This document shows positions 8,360 to 17,100 of a DNA stretch of 64,000 nucleotides, piece by piece (position 1 is the first letter of the stretch; each line of letters begins with the position of its first letter). The position numbers were made by a program, and so were the translations under genes. Origin of the DNA: Oscillospiraceae bacterium (lineage in GTDB: Bacteria; Bacillota_A; Clostridia; Oscillospirales; Oscillospiraceae); assembly GCA_017470325.1 (NCBI GenBank), contig JAFUES010000022.1, positions 1-64,000 on the forward strand, read 5' to 3'. The notes below the pieces were generated by a model. It did not search any database. It was not told where the DNA came from and saw only the letters and a list, made by a program, of their open reading frames with translations.

Positions 8360-9033
8360 ATGTTCAAGATCTTAGTGGTAGAGGATGACCGGGAGCTGAA
8401 TCGCTCGGTCTGTGCTTTTCTGGGCCGCAACGGCTATGAGGCCGTGGGCTGCCTGAACGCAAACGAGGCCTACGACGCCATGTACGGCGGCACGGTCTTT
8501 GACCTGATCATCTCCGACATCATGATGCCGGGGGTGGACGGCTTCGAGTTTGCCGAGACGGTCCGGGACCTGGACAAGAACATCCCCATCCTGTTCATGA
8601 CCGCCCGGGACGACTTCGCCGCCAAGCAGCGGGGCTTTCGCCTGGGCATCGACGATTACCTGACCAAGCCTGTGGACCTGGAGGAGCTGTTGCTGCACGT
8701 GATGGCGCTGCTCCGGCGGGCGGGCGTGGCCGCCCGCCGCAAGCTGGAGATCGGTCAGCTGACCCTGGACGCGGACGAGCGCAGCGCCACCCTCCGCGGC
8801 GAGGAGGTGCCCCTGACGGTGCGGAATTCAACCTGCTGTACAAGCTGCTGAGCTATCCCAAGAAGGCCTTCACCCGCAGCCAGCTGATGGACGAATTCTG
8901 GGACGGGGAGACCGGCTCCGGCCCCCGAACCGTGGACGTATACATGACCAAGCTCCGGCAGAAGTTTTCCGACTGTGACGATTTTGAGATCGTCACGGTC
9001 CACGGTCTGGGCTACAAGGCGGTGCTCAAATGA
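8360..9033 (+). pseudogene. OmpR-family response regulator, frameshifted near base 8823
   Basis: The receiver domain is complete: acidic pair Glu8-Asp9-Asp10, phospho-acceptor Asp53 in ISDIMMPG, and the TKP lysine. The winged-helix output domain starts (EEVPLTVR) but the frame then runs into a stop at 8849-8851. Shifting by one base restores a perfect continuation (EFNLLYKLLSYPKKAF, then RTVDVYMTKLRQKF and VTVHGLGYKAVLK) to a stop at 9031-9033 that overlaps the ATG of the histidine kinase. The expected GCGGGAATTC reads GCGGAATTC, so one G is missing from a G run at about 8822-8825. Either a recent inactivating mutation or a sequencing error; the intact downstream coding argues for one of these, not old decay. 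Confidence 0.8.
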
Positions 9034-10109
9034 CGGGGGAGAAGCGGGCGCGCCGCCCGCTGTACTTCCTGCGCATCTTCTGCACCTTTTTCCTGCTGAT
9101 CTCCTTTGTACTGACCTCCTCCATGATCCTGTTCCTCACCTATCTGCGCCAGTCCACCGGCCTGGAGCTGACGGCCCACAACATCGGGCTGGCGGCCCTG
9201 ATGACCTTCGGCAACGTCTTCATGCTGAGTCTGGTCTGCGCAGGGGTGGATCTGCTGCGCCGGTCCCTGACCATCGAGCGGCCGGTGCGGCGCATCGCCC
9301 AGGGGGCGGAGCGGATCATCGCAGGGGACTTTTCCACACGCATCGCCTCCGTCAAGGGCCTGGACAGCGTGGACGGCTTTTCGGAGATCATCGACTGCTT
9401 CAACCGCATGGCGGAGGAGCTGGGCGGCATGGAGACCCTGCGCACGGACTTTATCGCCAACGTCTCCCACGAGCTGAAGACGCCCCTGGCGGTGATCCGC
9501 AACTACGGCGTGATGCTGCAGCAGCCGGGGATCAGCGAGGCGGAGCGGCAGGAGTACGGCCAGGCCATCTCGGACGCCTCCCAGCGGCTGGCGGACATGA
9601 TCACCAACATTCTCAAGCTCAACAAGCTGGAAAACCAGCAGATCTACCCGGCCAAGCAGGTCTACGACCTGTCCGAGCAGCTGTGCGAATGCCTGCTGGG
9701 CTTTGAGTCCGCCTGGGAGAGCAAGGAACTGGAGCTGGATACTGAGATCCAAGACGGCGTCCTGGTGGAGAGCGACCCGGAGCTGCTGAGCCTGGTGTGG
9801 AACAATCTCTTCTCCAACGCCATCAAGTTCACCGAGCCCGGCGGCCGGATCGGCCTGACGCTGAAAACGGAAGGAGACCGGGCGGTGGTCTCGGTTTCCG
9901 ACACCGGCTGCGGCATCAGCAGCGAGGTGGGCGCGCATATCTTTGAAAAGTTTTACCAGGGCGACACCTCCCACGCCACCCAGGGCAACGGCCTGGGGCT
10001 GGCGCTGGTGAAGCGGGTGGTGGACATCGTCGGCGGCGAGATCGAGGTATCCAGCCAGCTGAACGTGGGCAGTACCTTTACCGTAAAGCTCAGGAGGGCA
10101 CAGAAATGA
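9030..10109 (+). CDS. Sensor histidine kinase (HAMP, HisKA, HATPase)
   Basis: A 359-residue membrane sensor kinase. Two N-terminal membrane segments (about 10-35 and 50-75) are followed by a HAMP domain, the phospho-acceptor helix NVSHELKTPLAVI (His147), and the ATP-binding N box (NNLFSNAIKF), G1 box (DTGCGIS) and G2 box (GNGLGLALV). The loop between the membrane segments is short, so it probably senses a membrane or cytoplasmic cue and not a large outside ligand. The ATG overlaps the restored stop of the response regulator (ATGA), giving a normal two-component pair. It overlaps the next gene by 4 bases. Confidence 0.93.
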   Translation: MTGEKRARRPLYFLRIFCTFFLLISFVLTSSMILFLTYLRQSTGLELTAHNIGLAALMTFGNVFMLSLVCAGVDLLRRSLTIERPVRRIAQGAERIIAGDFSTRIASVKGLDSVDGFSEIIDCFNRMAEELGGMETLRTDFIANVSHELKTPLAVIRNYGVMLQQPGISEAERQEYGQAISDASQRLADMITNILKLNKLENQQIYPAKQVYDLSEQLCECLLGFESAWESKELELDTEIQDGVLVESDPELLSLVWNNLFSNAIKFTEPGGRIGLTLKTEGDRAVVSVSDTGCGISSEVGAHIFEKFYQGDTSHATQGNGLGLALVKRVVDIVGGEIEVSSQLNVGSTFTVKLRRAQK

Positions 10110-10474
10110 CGGAGAAATTCGATTACAGCTATTCCGCCCAGCGGCAGGCCGAGGTGGAGGCCATCCGGAAAAAATACCTGCCCCCTGAGGAGCAGGAGGA
10201 CAAGCTGGAGCAGCTGCGCAGGCTGGACGCCAGCGTCAGCACCCCTGGCACGATCGCCTCCCTGGCATTGGGGATCGCAAGCGTGCTGCTGTTCGGCCTG
10301 GGTATGTGCTGCTTTCTGCTCTGGGTCAAGTGGTTGCCGGGCGCTGTCGCCTGCCTCGCAGGGGCGGCGGGAATGCTCTGTGCGCCGCGGCTCTACAACC
10401 GCATGCTCCAGACCCGGCGGGAAAAGATCGCGCCGGAGATCCTGCGGCTTACCGAGGAGCTGAGCCAAAAATAG
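10106..10474 (+). CDS. Hypothetical membrane protein coupled to the two-component system
   Basis: A 122-residue protein with a charged, probably coiled N-terminal half (residues 1-48, rich in Glu and Arg), two hydrophobic segments (about 50-70 and 75-95) and a basic C-tail. It overlaps the kinase gene by ATGA, so it is the third gene of that operon and may be an accessory of the sensor. A small conserved family of similar proteins occurs in clostridia, but no function is known to me. Confidence 0.75.
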   Translation: MTEKFDYSYSAQRQAEVEAIRKKYLPPEEQEDKLEQLRRLDASVSTPGTIASLALGIASVLLFGLGMCCFLLWVKWLPGAVACLAGAAGMLCAPRLYNRMLQTRREKIAPEILRLTEELSQK

Positions 10475-10491
10475 ATAGCTATCCAAAAGCA

Positions 10492-10521
10492 GGACGCCGG
10501 TCCAAGGGACCGGCATCCTTT
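10492..10521 (+). terminator. Terminator of the two-component operon
   Basis: Arms 10492-10503 and 10507-10518 pair with one C-A mismatch (GGACGCCGGTCC with GGACCGGCATCC), followed by TTTAT. Confidence 0.7.
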
Positions 10522-10587
10522 ATGCTGCCCGCTTCTGCGGACAAAAAAGCTCCGGAGGAAGCATCCATGCTCCCTCCGGGCTTGCGC

Positions 10588-10959
10588 TTATTCGGCCAGG
10601 GCCTCGGGGACGATCAGACTGCCGCAGTGTCCGCAGTAGTGCATGCCGGCGGCGGTCTTCTTGCCGCAGACCGGGCAGGTGACCTTGGTGTAGACCTTCT
10701 CCGCCTCGGCCTGCTCGATGTCCTTGCGGGCCTCCACAATGGCCAGGTACCGCTCCTTGATGTCCGGGCCCACCTGGCGGTTCCCGTCCAGCATCAGCAC
10801 GGTCAGATTGCCGATCTCCCGGGTCAGGGTCCGAATGGTCTTCTCCGCATCGACGATCTTGCCGTCCTGTTTTGTGTTGGCGGCGGAGCGCTTCATGCTG
10901 CCGCCCGCGGAGGCCATACCGGCTCCGCACCTTCCGATGAATCTGGATACTTCGTTCAT
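10588..10959 (-). CDS. Zinc-ribbon protein with coiled N-terminal region
   Basis: A 123-residue soluble protein. The C-terminus carries a double-CxxC zinc ribbon (CPVCGKK and CGHCGS, about residues 95-115); residues 30-90 look helical and charged, possibly coiled coil. The start at 10959 is chosen for its GGAGGT site 8 bases upstream; a longer frame from 11079 would run through the likely promoter region. Function unknown; such zinc-ribbon/coiled-coil proteins are often scaffolds. It is convergent with the two-component operon and divergent from the DUF5058 operon. Confidence 0.75.
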   Translation of the reverse strand: MNEVSRFIGRCGAGMASAGGSMKRSAANTKQDGKIVDAEKTIRTLTREIGNLTVLMLDGNRQVGPDIKERYLAIVEARKDIEQAEAEKVYTKVTCPVCGKKTAAGMHYCGHCGSLIVPEALAE

Positions 10960-11228
10960 TTCAAAACCTCCGTGTTTGTATTTGTCAATGTCCTTGACCT
11001 TGTGACTGCAGTATAAGGGAGAGGTGTTTTTGAAATGCTGAAGAGATGTTTGCGTTTTATGAAAAAACAGGTTTTTCACTTCGGCACGTGTCGGCGCCGG
11101 TTACACATCCCCGATCTTGCGGCAGTACTTGAACCGTGGGCGCTTTTGGGATAAAATGGTCTCACCGCGTGTGTGAGCCCGCGGCATCCCCGAAACGGAA
11201 TGGAAATCCCCCGAAGGAGGTTTTGCGT

Positions 11229-11984
11229 ATGTCCCTTCTCGCACAGCTCAACGCGCCCTTTATGTACCTGCTCTGCGGCGGCATCATCCTGTTCGTCGCT
11301 CTGGTCTGCGTCTTCTTTATGATCCGGGCCTACCGGGCGGGTAAGGCGATGGGTATCGACACCACGAAGATGAAGCGGGTCATCACCGCCAGCGCCACCT
11401 TTACGCTGCTGCCCAGCATCGGCATCCTGCTGGGCGTCATCGCCCTGTCCGGCAGCCTGGGGACCCCCTGGCCCTGGCTGCGCCTGTCGGTGATCGGCGC
11501 GCTGCACTATGAGACCCAGGTGGCCGAGGCCGCCGCGGAAGCGGTGGGGCTCCAGTCCCTGTCCGCCTCTCTGATGACGCCCACGGCCTTCTCCACCATC
11601 TGCCTGCTGATGAGCGTGTGCATCATGTGGGGCATGGTCTTCTCTGTGTTCTTCAACAAGCGCTACCTGCGCCGCCTGGGCGCCGGGAGCAAGAGCGGCA
11701 AGCCCGGCGGCGGCTTCGGCGACCGGGCCATGACGGCCATGTTCATCGGCCTGATCTGCGCCTACATGGGCAGCTACATCGGCGGCTTCGTGTCCGGGAA
11801 CGGCCAGTTCCGCTTCGCCGGGTCTTGGATCCCCCTGGGCGTGGTGGCGGTGGCCTGCCTGAGCATGGCGGGCTTCATGTGGCTGTATGAAAAGAAAAAT
11901 GCCGTCTGGGTGGAGAGCTTCTCCATCGCAGGCAGCATGATCCTGGCCATGGCCGCGGCAGTGGGCCTGAGCGCCCTGGCCTGA
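11229..11984 (+). CDS. DUF5058 family membrane protein
   Basis: A 251-residue protein with about six membrane segments. The pattern matches what I recall of DUF5058: an N-terminal FMYLLCGGIILFVALVCVFFMIRAYRAG-like segment, SATFTLLPSIGILLGVIALSG, and the conserved PWPWLRLSVIGALHYE loop. Function is not established. It has a GAAGGAGG site before the ATG and is followed after 16 bases by another membrane protein and then by an M20 peptidase, so the three are almost surely one operon. This suggests a transporter, or part of one, for a peptide or acylated amino acid, as inference only. Confidence 0.75.
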   Translation: MSLLAQLNAPFMYLLCGGIILFVALVCVFFMIRAYRAGKAMGIDTTKMKRVITASATFTLLPSIGILLGVIALSGSLGTPWPWLRLSVIGALHYETQVAEAAAEAVGLQSLSASLMTPTAFSTICLLMSVCIMWGMVFSVFFNKRYLRRLGAGSKSGKPGGGFGDRAMTAMFIGLICAYMGSYIGGFVSGNGQFRFAGSWIPLGVVAVACLSMAGFMWLYEKKNAVWVESFSIAGSMILAMAAAVGLSALA

Positions 11985-12000
11985 GAGAGGGGGAGCACAG

Positions 12001-12684
12001 ATGAACGAAGATAAGAACAAGCTGTTTGAACAGTACAATCAAGGCACCCACCGCTACGGCCGGATCGCCTGCGTGCTGACCCTGGTGCTGCTCCTGTCCG
12101 CGCCTTTTCTGATCGGACGCTACCTGGGCGCCATGCCGGACATGGCCGCCTTCGGCAAGGGCTTTCTGGCCATCGGCCTGGTGTGGCTGGTCAGCTGCGT
12201 GGCTGAGTATCTGGTCTATACCCCCATGCTGGGAGCCGGCGGCGGCTATCTGGCCTTCATCACCGGCAACCTGATCAACATGAAGATCCCCTGCGCGGTC
12301 AACGCCCGGGATATCGTGGGCGTCAAGGCGGGCACGCCGGAGAATGAGATCATCTCCACCCTGTCCATTGCCACATCGTCTCTGGTGACCATCCTGGTGT
12401 TGGCCCTGGGCGTACTGCTGCTGATCCCGCTGCAGCCCATCCTCCAGTCCCCGGTGCTGCAGCCGGCCTTCGACAACGTGGTGCCCGCCCTGTTCGGGGC
12501 CATGGCCTACAAGTACTTCCGCCGGAACCTGGACATCGCGGTGATCCCCTTCGTGCTCATGAGCCTGCTGTTCATCCTGGTGCCCTCGCTGACCTCGTCC
12601 ACCAGCTTCATGATCCTGCCCAGCGGCGGTATCGCCATTCTGATCGCCTGGCTGCAGTATAAGAAGAAAGCCGGTGCCCCATGA
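12001..12684 (+). CDS. Polytopic membrane protein, likely partner of the DUF5058 protein
   Basis: A 227-residue protein with about six membrane segments and no family I can name. The pairing with DUF5058, both membrane proteins of similar size in one operon, suggests a two-component membrane complex. The loop NARDIVGVKAGTPENEIISTLSIATSS between membrane segments is polar and conserved-looking and may be part of a substrate path. A GAGAGGGGG site precedes the ATG. The gene overlaps the M20 peptidase by ATGA (12681-12684), giving tight coupling. Confidence 0.75.
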   Translation: MNEDKNKLFEQYNQGTHRYGRIACVLTLVLLLSAPFLIGRYLGAMPDMAAFGKGFLAIGLVWLVSCVAEYLVYTPMLGAGGGYLAFITGNLINMKIPCAVNARDIVGVKAGTPENEIISTLSIATSSLVTILVLALGVLLLIPLQPILQSPVLQPAFDNVVPALFGAMAYKYFRRNLDIAVIPFVLMSLLFILVPSLTSSTSFMILPSGGIAILIAWLQYKKKAGAP

Positions 12685-14126
12685 TCGTACTGTACATCCT
12701 TCTGGGCCTGCTGGCCCTGTTGCTGCTGCTGTTGCTGATCGCCCTGATCAGGACCCTTTTGCACCCTGCCAAGCATTCCACCTATGTGCCGGCGCCCGAC
12801 CCGGAGCGGGCGGAGCGCTACGCGCAGACCCTCTCCCGCATGGTGAGCTATGAGACCGTGTCCGACCCGGAGGACCCTCAGCTGGACAAATTCCTGGGCT
12901 TCCACCGGCTGTTGGCGGAACTGTTCCCCCTGGTCCACGAAAAGCTGGAGAAGACGGAGATCGACGGAAACCTGCTCTTCTGCTGGAAAGGGGAGAGCAG
13001 CGACAAGCCCATCGTCCTCATGAGCCATCAGGACGTGGTGCCCGCGGAAGGGGAGTGGCTGCACGGTCCCTTTTCCGGCGACATCGCCGAGGGCAAGGTC
13101 TGGGGCCGCGGCGCCTCCGATACCAAGTGCTCCGTCTTCGCCTTCTTCCAGGCGGTGGAGGAGCTGCTGGCGGCGGGCTATGTGCCGCCCCAGGACGTGT
13201 ATCTGTCCTCCTCCTGCACGGAGGAGTTCGCCGGGCCCGGCTGCCCCAAGCTGGTGGCGGAGCTGAAGCGCCGGGGCGTAAAGCCCTTCCTGGTCTGCGA
13301 CGAGGGCGGCGGCATCATCACCGATCCCATCGCCGGGATCAAGGGCAATTTCGCCATGATGGGCGTCTTTGAAAAGGGCAAGGCGGACGTGAAGTTCACC
13401 GCCCGTTCCAACGGCGGCCACGCCAGCGCCCCCCCGGCCCACACGCCCATCGCGCGGCTGGCGGCCTTTGAGCACAGCGTGGAGACCCACAATCCCTTCA
13501 AGGCCAGCTTTGAGCCGGAGGTGGCGGCCATGTTTGAGGGCCTCGCCCCCTATGCCAGCTTCGGCATGCGGCTGCTGTTCGGGAACCTGTGGCTCTTTAA
13601 GCCGCTGCTGCTGAAGGTCATGCCTGCCATCTCCAGCCAGGGCGCCGCCATGCTGCGCACCACCATCGCCTTTACCATGCAGTCCGGCTCCGACGCCTGC
13701 AACGTAATGCCCCAGGAGGCGGCGGTCTGGGCCAACATGCGCTTCATCCCCCACCAGGGCATGGACGAAAGCCTGCGCATCATCGAGGAGCTGGCCAAAA
13801 AGCACGACATCGAGACCCGGGTGATCCTGGCCAGCGACTACACCCAGGCGGTGGACATCCACGGCCCCGCCTGGCAGCGGGCTGTGCGTGTGGTGGAGAA
13901 GACCTTCCCCGGCCTGCCCACCAGCCCATATGTGATGACCGGCGCCACCGACGCCCGCTGCTACCAGAAGATCTGTGATACCTGTATCCGCTTCGCCCCG
14001 GTGGTCTACGGGCCGGAGCAGATGAAGGGCATGCACGGCCTCAACGAGAACATCGAATACGCCTGCCTGCCCGGCGCGGTGGATTTCTACAAGAACCTTA
14101 TCAACGCCGCCCGGGAAGAAGTCTGA
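12681..14126 (+). CDS. M20 family metallopeptidase, membrane-anchored
   Basis: A 481-residue zinc hydrolase of the M20/M25/M40 family, closest in layout to PM20D1/carboxypeptidase-S-like members. Residues 1-27 are a strong membrane anchor. Metal and catalytic residues are visible: SHQDVVP (His, catalytic Asp), GRGASDTK (bridging Asp), SSCTEEFAGPG (catalytic Glu-Glu), CDEGGG and GMHGLNE (His). The dimer domain lies at about 240-380. Family members cleave peptides or N-acyl amino acids. Its overlap with the membrane-protein pair suggests that substrates brought in, or handled at the membrane, are hydrolysed by it. A terminator follows. Confidence 0.9.
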   Translation: MIVLYILLGLLALLLLLLLIALIRTLLHPAKHSTYVPAPDPERAERYAQTLSRMVSYETVSDPEDPQLDKFLGFHRLLAELFPLVHEKLEKTEIDGNLLFCWKGESSDKPIVLMSHQDVVPAEGEWLHGPFSGDIAEGKVWGRGASDTKCSVFAFFQAVEELLAAGYVPPQDVYLSSSCTEEFAGPGCPKLVAELKRRGVKPFLVCDEGGGIITDPIAGIKGNFAMMGVFEKGKADVKFTARSNGGHASAPPAHTPIARLAAFEHSVETHNPFKASFEPEVAAMFEGLAPYASFGMRLLFGNLWLFKPLLLKVMPAISSQGAAMLRTTIAFTMQSGSDACNVMPQEAAVWANMRFIPHQGMDESLRIIEELAKKHDIETRVILASDYTQAVDIHGPAWQRAVRVVEKTFPGLPTSPYVMTGATDARCYQKICDTCIRFAPVVYGPEQMKGMHGLNENIEYACLPGAVDFYKNLINAAREEV

Positions 14127-14149
14127 GCTGTAAATGGCGCAAACAGAAG

Positions 14150-14185
14150 CATCCCCGAAACCGACCGGTTTCGGGGATGTTTGTT
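14150..14185. terminator. Bidirectional terminator between M20 peptidase and surface protein
   Basis: CATCCCCGAAACC (14150-14162) pairs with GGTTTCGGGGATG (14167-14179), 4-nt loop, followed by TTTGTTT on the plus strand. Confidence 0.85.
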
Positions 14186-14199
14186 TATAGAGGATTTGT

Positions 14200-17100
14200 T
14201 CAGGCACGGCGCTTTTTCAGCAGTGTCAGTGCTGCGAAAACGCTCAGACCGCCGCCCAGGAGCAGATGCAGCAGAGTGCCCGGGCCGCCGGTGGCGGGCA
14301 GCTCGTAGCCGGTGGAATTGGTGACGGTCAGGGTATAGACGCCGTTTGCGGGGTCGTATTCAAGGCCGTTTCCGTCCTGTGAAAGGGAGCTGCCCTCCTG
14401 ATAGGAGACACCATCCGCCGTCACGGTGATCTCCACCGGCGCCGTTTTCAGCAGGTAACCTGCCGGGGCCTGGCTCTCCACCAGACGGTATTCCCCGTGG
14501 GCGAGATTCCCCAGATCCAGATAGCCGGCGCTGTCGGTGCTGTTCTCGGCCAGAGGCAGCGCTTGCGCATCCTCCCGCGGCATCATGGCCTCATCGTCGA
14601 AGTCTTCTGCTTTGTACAGCGCAAAGACAGCGCCCTCAAGTCCCACGCTTCCGCCTGTGCAGACCTTGAAGATCCGGATGTTCTTGTTGCCCACATTGGG
14701 GATATGGAGCACATAGGAGACTTTCCCATCGGGGCCTGCGCTGCTGCTCAGCCAACTGTCATCGCTGCTGTTTATGGTGACGGTACCATCCGCGCCGATG
14801 GTGAAGCAAACATCCTCCGCCTCTGTCCGGAGGGTGTAGCCCTCCGGCGCGCTGGTTTCCGTCAGGTAATAGGTACCGGCGCCCAGATTCATGTTGATGC
14901 CCGGCAGCGTGCCGTTTGCATCGGTTTCGATATCCTCAAAACCGATCTCGGGCCGATATGCCTTCTGCGGCAGCCCGTCATTGTTGATCAACTGCCGGTA
15001 CAGGGCGAAGTGCGCGCCCTGGAGGAAGCCGTGGTTCTTGCTGTCCACCTTTTTCACCAGGAAGTCTGTGAGACGGTCCTTGATGTAGATGGTGGCCAGC
15101 ATCCCTTCTGTTTCGGTGCTGAGTACGAACAGGGACGTATCCCCCTGGACAGAGACCCGATCTTCTTCATCCACCGTGATGATAAGGGGATGATCCAGGG
15201 CCACATAACCGCTGGGGGCCTTGATCTCCGTCAGCGTATAGGTCCCGCTGCTGAGATAGGCGACGGTGATCAGACCGTCCTGCGCAGAGGTATAGCGCTC
15301 CAGAGCAACATCATTGCCCAGGGCATCCTTCAGCGTGAATACCGCTCCGGCCAGGGGATTGCCCTCCAGGTCGGTTTTGTACAGCTGAATGCCGGGTCGG
15401 GCGTTCATCACCGTATCGTCGCGGACGTTTTCGTTGAGGCCGGTAGCCTGCCCGACGGTATAATGGACCGTGTAAGTGAAGTCTTCAGGATCGGTCTTCC
15501 CGGCGGGGACAGCGCCGCTTATGAGCGTGCCGCCGCCCGGGATGGCCCGCACATCCGGATGGCCGGAAACCTTACCGGTGTTTTCGTCAACGGTGAATTC
15601 GCCGCTCAGCGTGACCTCTCTCACTTCAAAATCCGAGAACCTGTAGTTGATGTTGTTGAACACGAGATCCTGGAAGAAGAAGTAGACGTCGGTATCCTCA
15701 GCGCTCAGCTGCCGGATGCTGCCGGGATAGAGGATATAGGGATTGTCGGGATCATTGGTCTTCACATAGATCGCGAAATAGATGGGGGCGCGGTCTGTCA
15801 CAAAGTCCTTGTCAGTCCAGACCTTATGGGCGGTCAAACCCCAGCCCATCTGATTGCGGATCTCGACGAGGGGATCCTCGCCTTCCTGGATCGTGCTGCC
15901 GTAGGGGCTGTCGCCGGCGGGCGTCTCGGAACCGTCCGGATAGATCCGGGTGTATCCGTCTCGGGAGCGCAGGGTGTAGCCTCTGGGGATCTCCCAATCC
16001 AGCTCCTCGACCTTGTACTGGGTGGTGACGATCAGGTCCCGCACCTCTACGGTATAGCCGACCGGGATCTTGGAGATGGAACCGTTCATAGAGGTCTTGA
16101 AGATCACGGTCTCTTTCTGGGATGCGGTCCAGTTGTTGTCCGCAAAAAACCGCGTCAGGTCCGCATAGTTGTCGATGTGAGGAAGGAGCGGCTCAAACTT
16201 TTGCGTGCCGGCGTTCCACCGGCAGTAGTTGCCGCCAGGATCCCTCACGTAATAGGGGTACAGGTTGGCCCGGGGCAGGCTGGCAGCGTCCGCGTTCTCA
16301 TCGCCCAGGGAGAGGCGGAAGGTAAACAGCGTGTCATCCTGCTGGTAGCTGAGCCGTTCCTGCCCGGTCTGATCGTACAGGCCCTTCCTGAGAGAGAGGG
16401 TCCGCATGGCGCCTTCTCTCACATGGTTGTCAAAGTCCACCTGGGAACGGTCCTTCAGCGACGCCCGGGGAACGGCATAATCCTCCCGGGAATTGCCGGC
16501 CGCGGTACCTGTCAGAGCAGCCCCGTTGGCGGAGACCGCATCAAAGATCTGGGTGTTGACGCCGCATTCCATCACATAATAGGGCCCTACAGCGTCATCG
16601 GGCAGGGTCACCTCAGCCGACTGGCCGGGCTTGAGGAAGAACACATGTTCATAGCGGTTGCCGCCGGATGGAGTGAATTCAGCTTCGTATCTCACCGGCG
16701 TGGAGGTCCCTTTATAGAGAACCGCCGCCGCAGTGTCCAACTGGTGCCAGTCGCCGTCCGTGGAGCTCTCATAGAAGATCTGATAGGGGAACTCGATCAG
16801 ATCGTTGGCCTCGTTGTCGGTGCCGGAGAGCTTTTTGCTCAGGATGAAGGTGCCGGGCTTGACAGCGGCCAGGTTGAAGCGCATGTGCAGGTTGGAGGCG
16901 CCGGCGCCGCGCTCCATGTAAAACATCTTCATCTCATGGTTGGTGTAGTCCTTGAAGGTGTACACCGTCTTGCCGTCGACCTGCTTGGCAACAAAGATCT
17001 CATTCAGTTTCTCGTTGATGGCGGCTTCGCCCATGCCTCTGGCCTGATAGTTGCTCTTGAAGAGATTATACAGGGTGGTCTCGGTCCCGTTGCAGATCAC

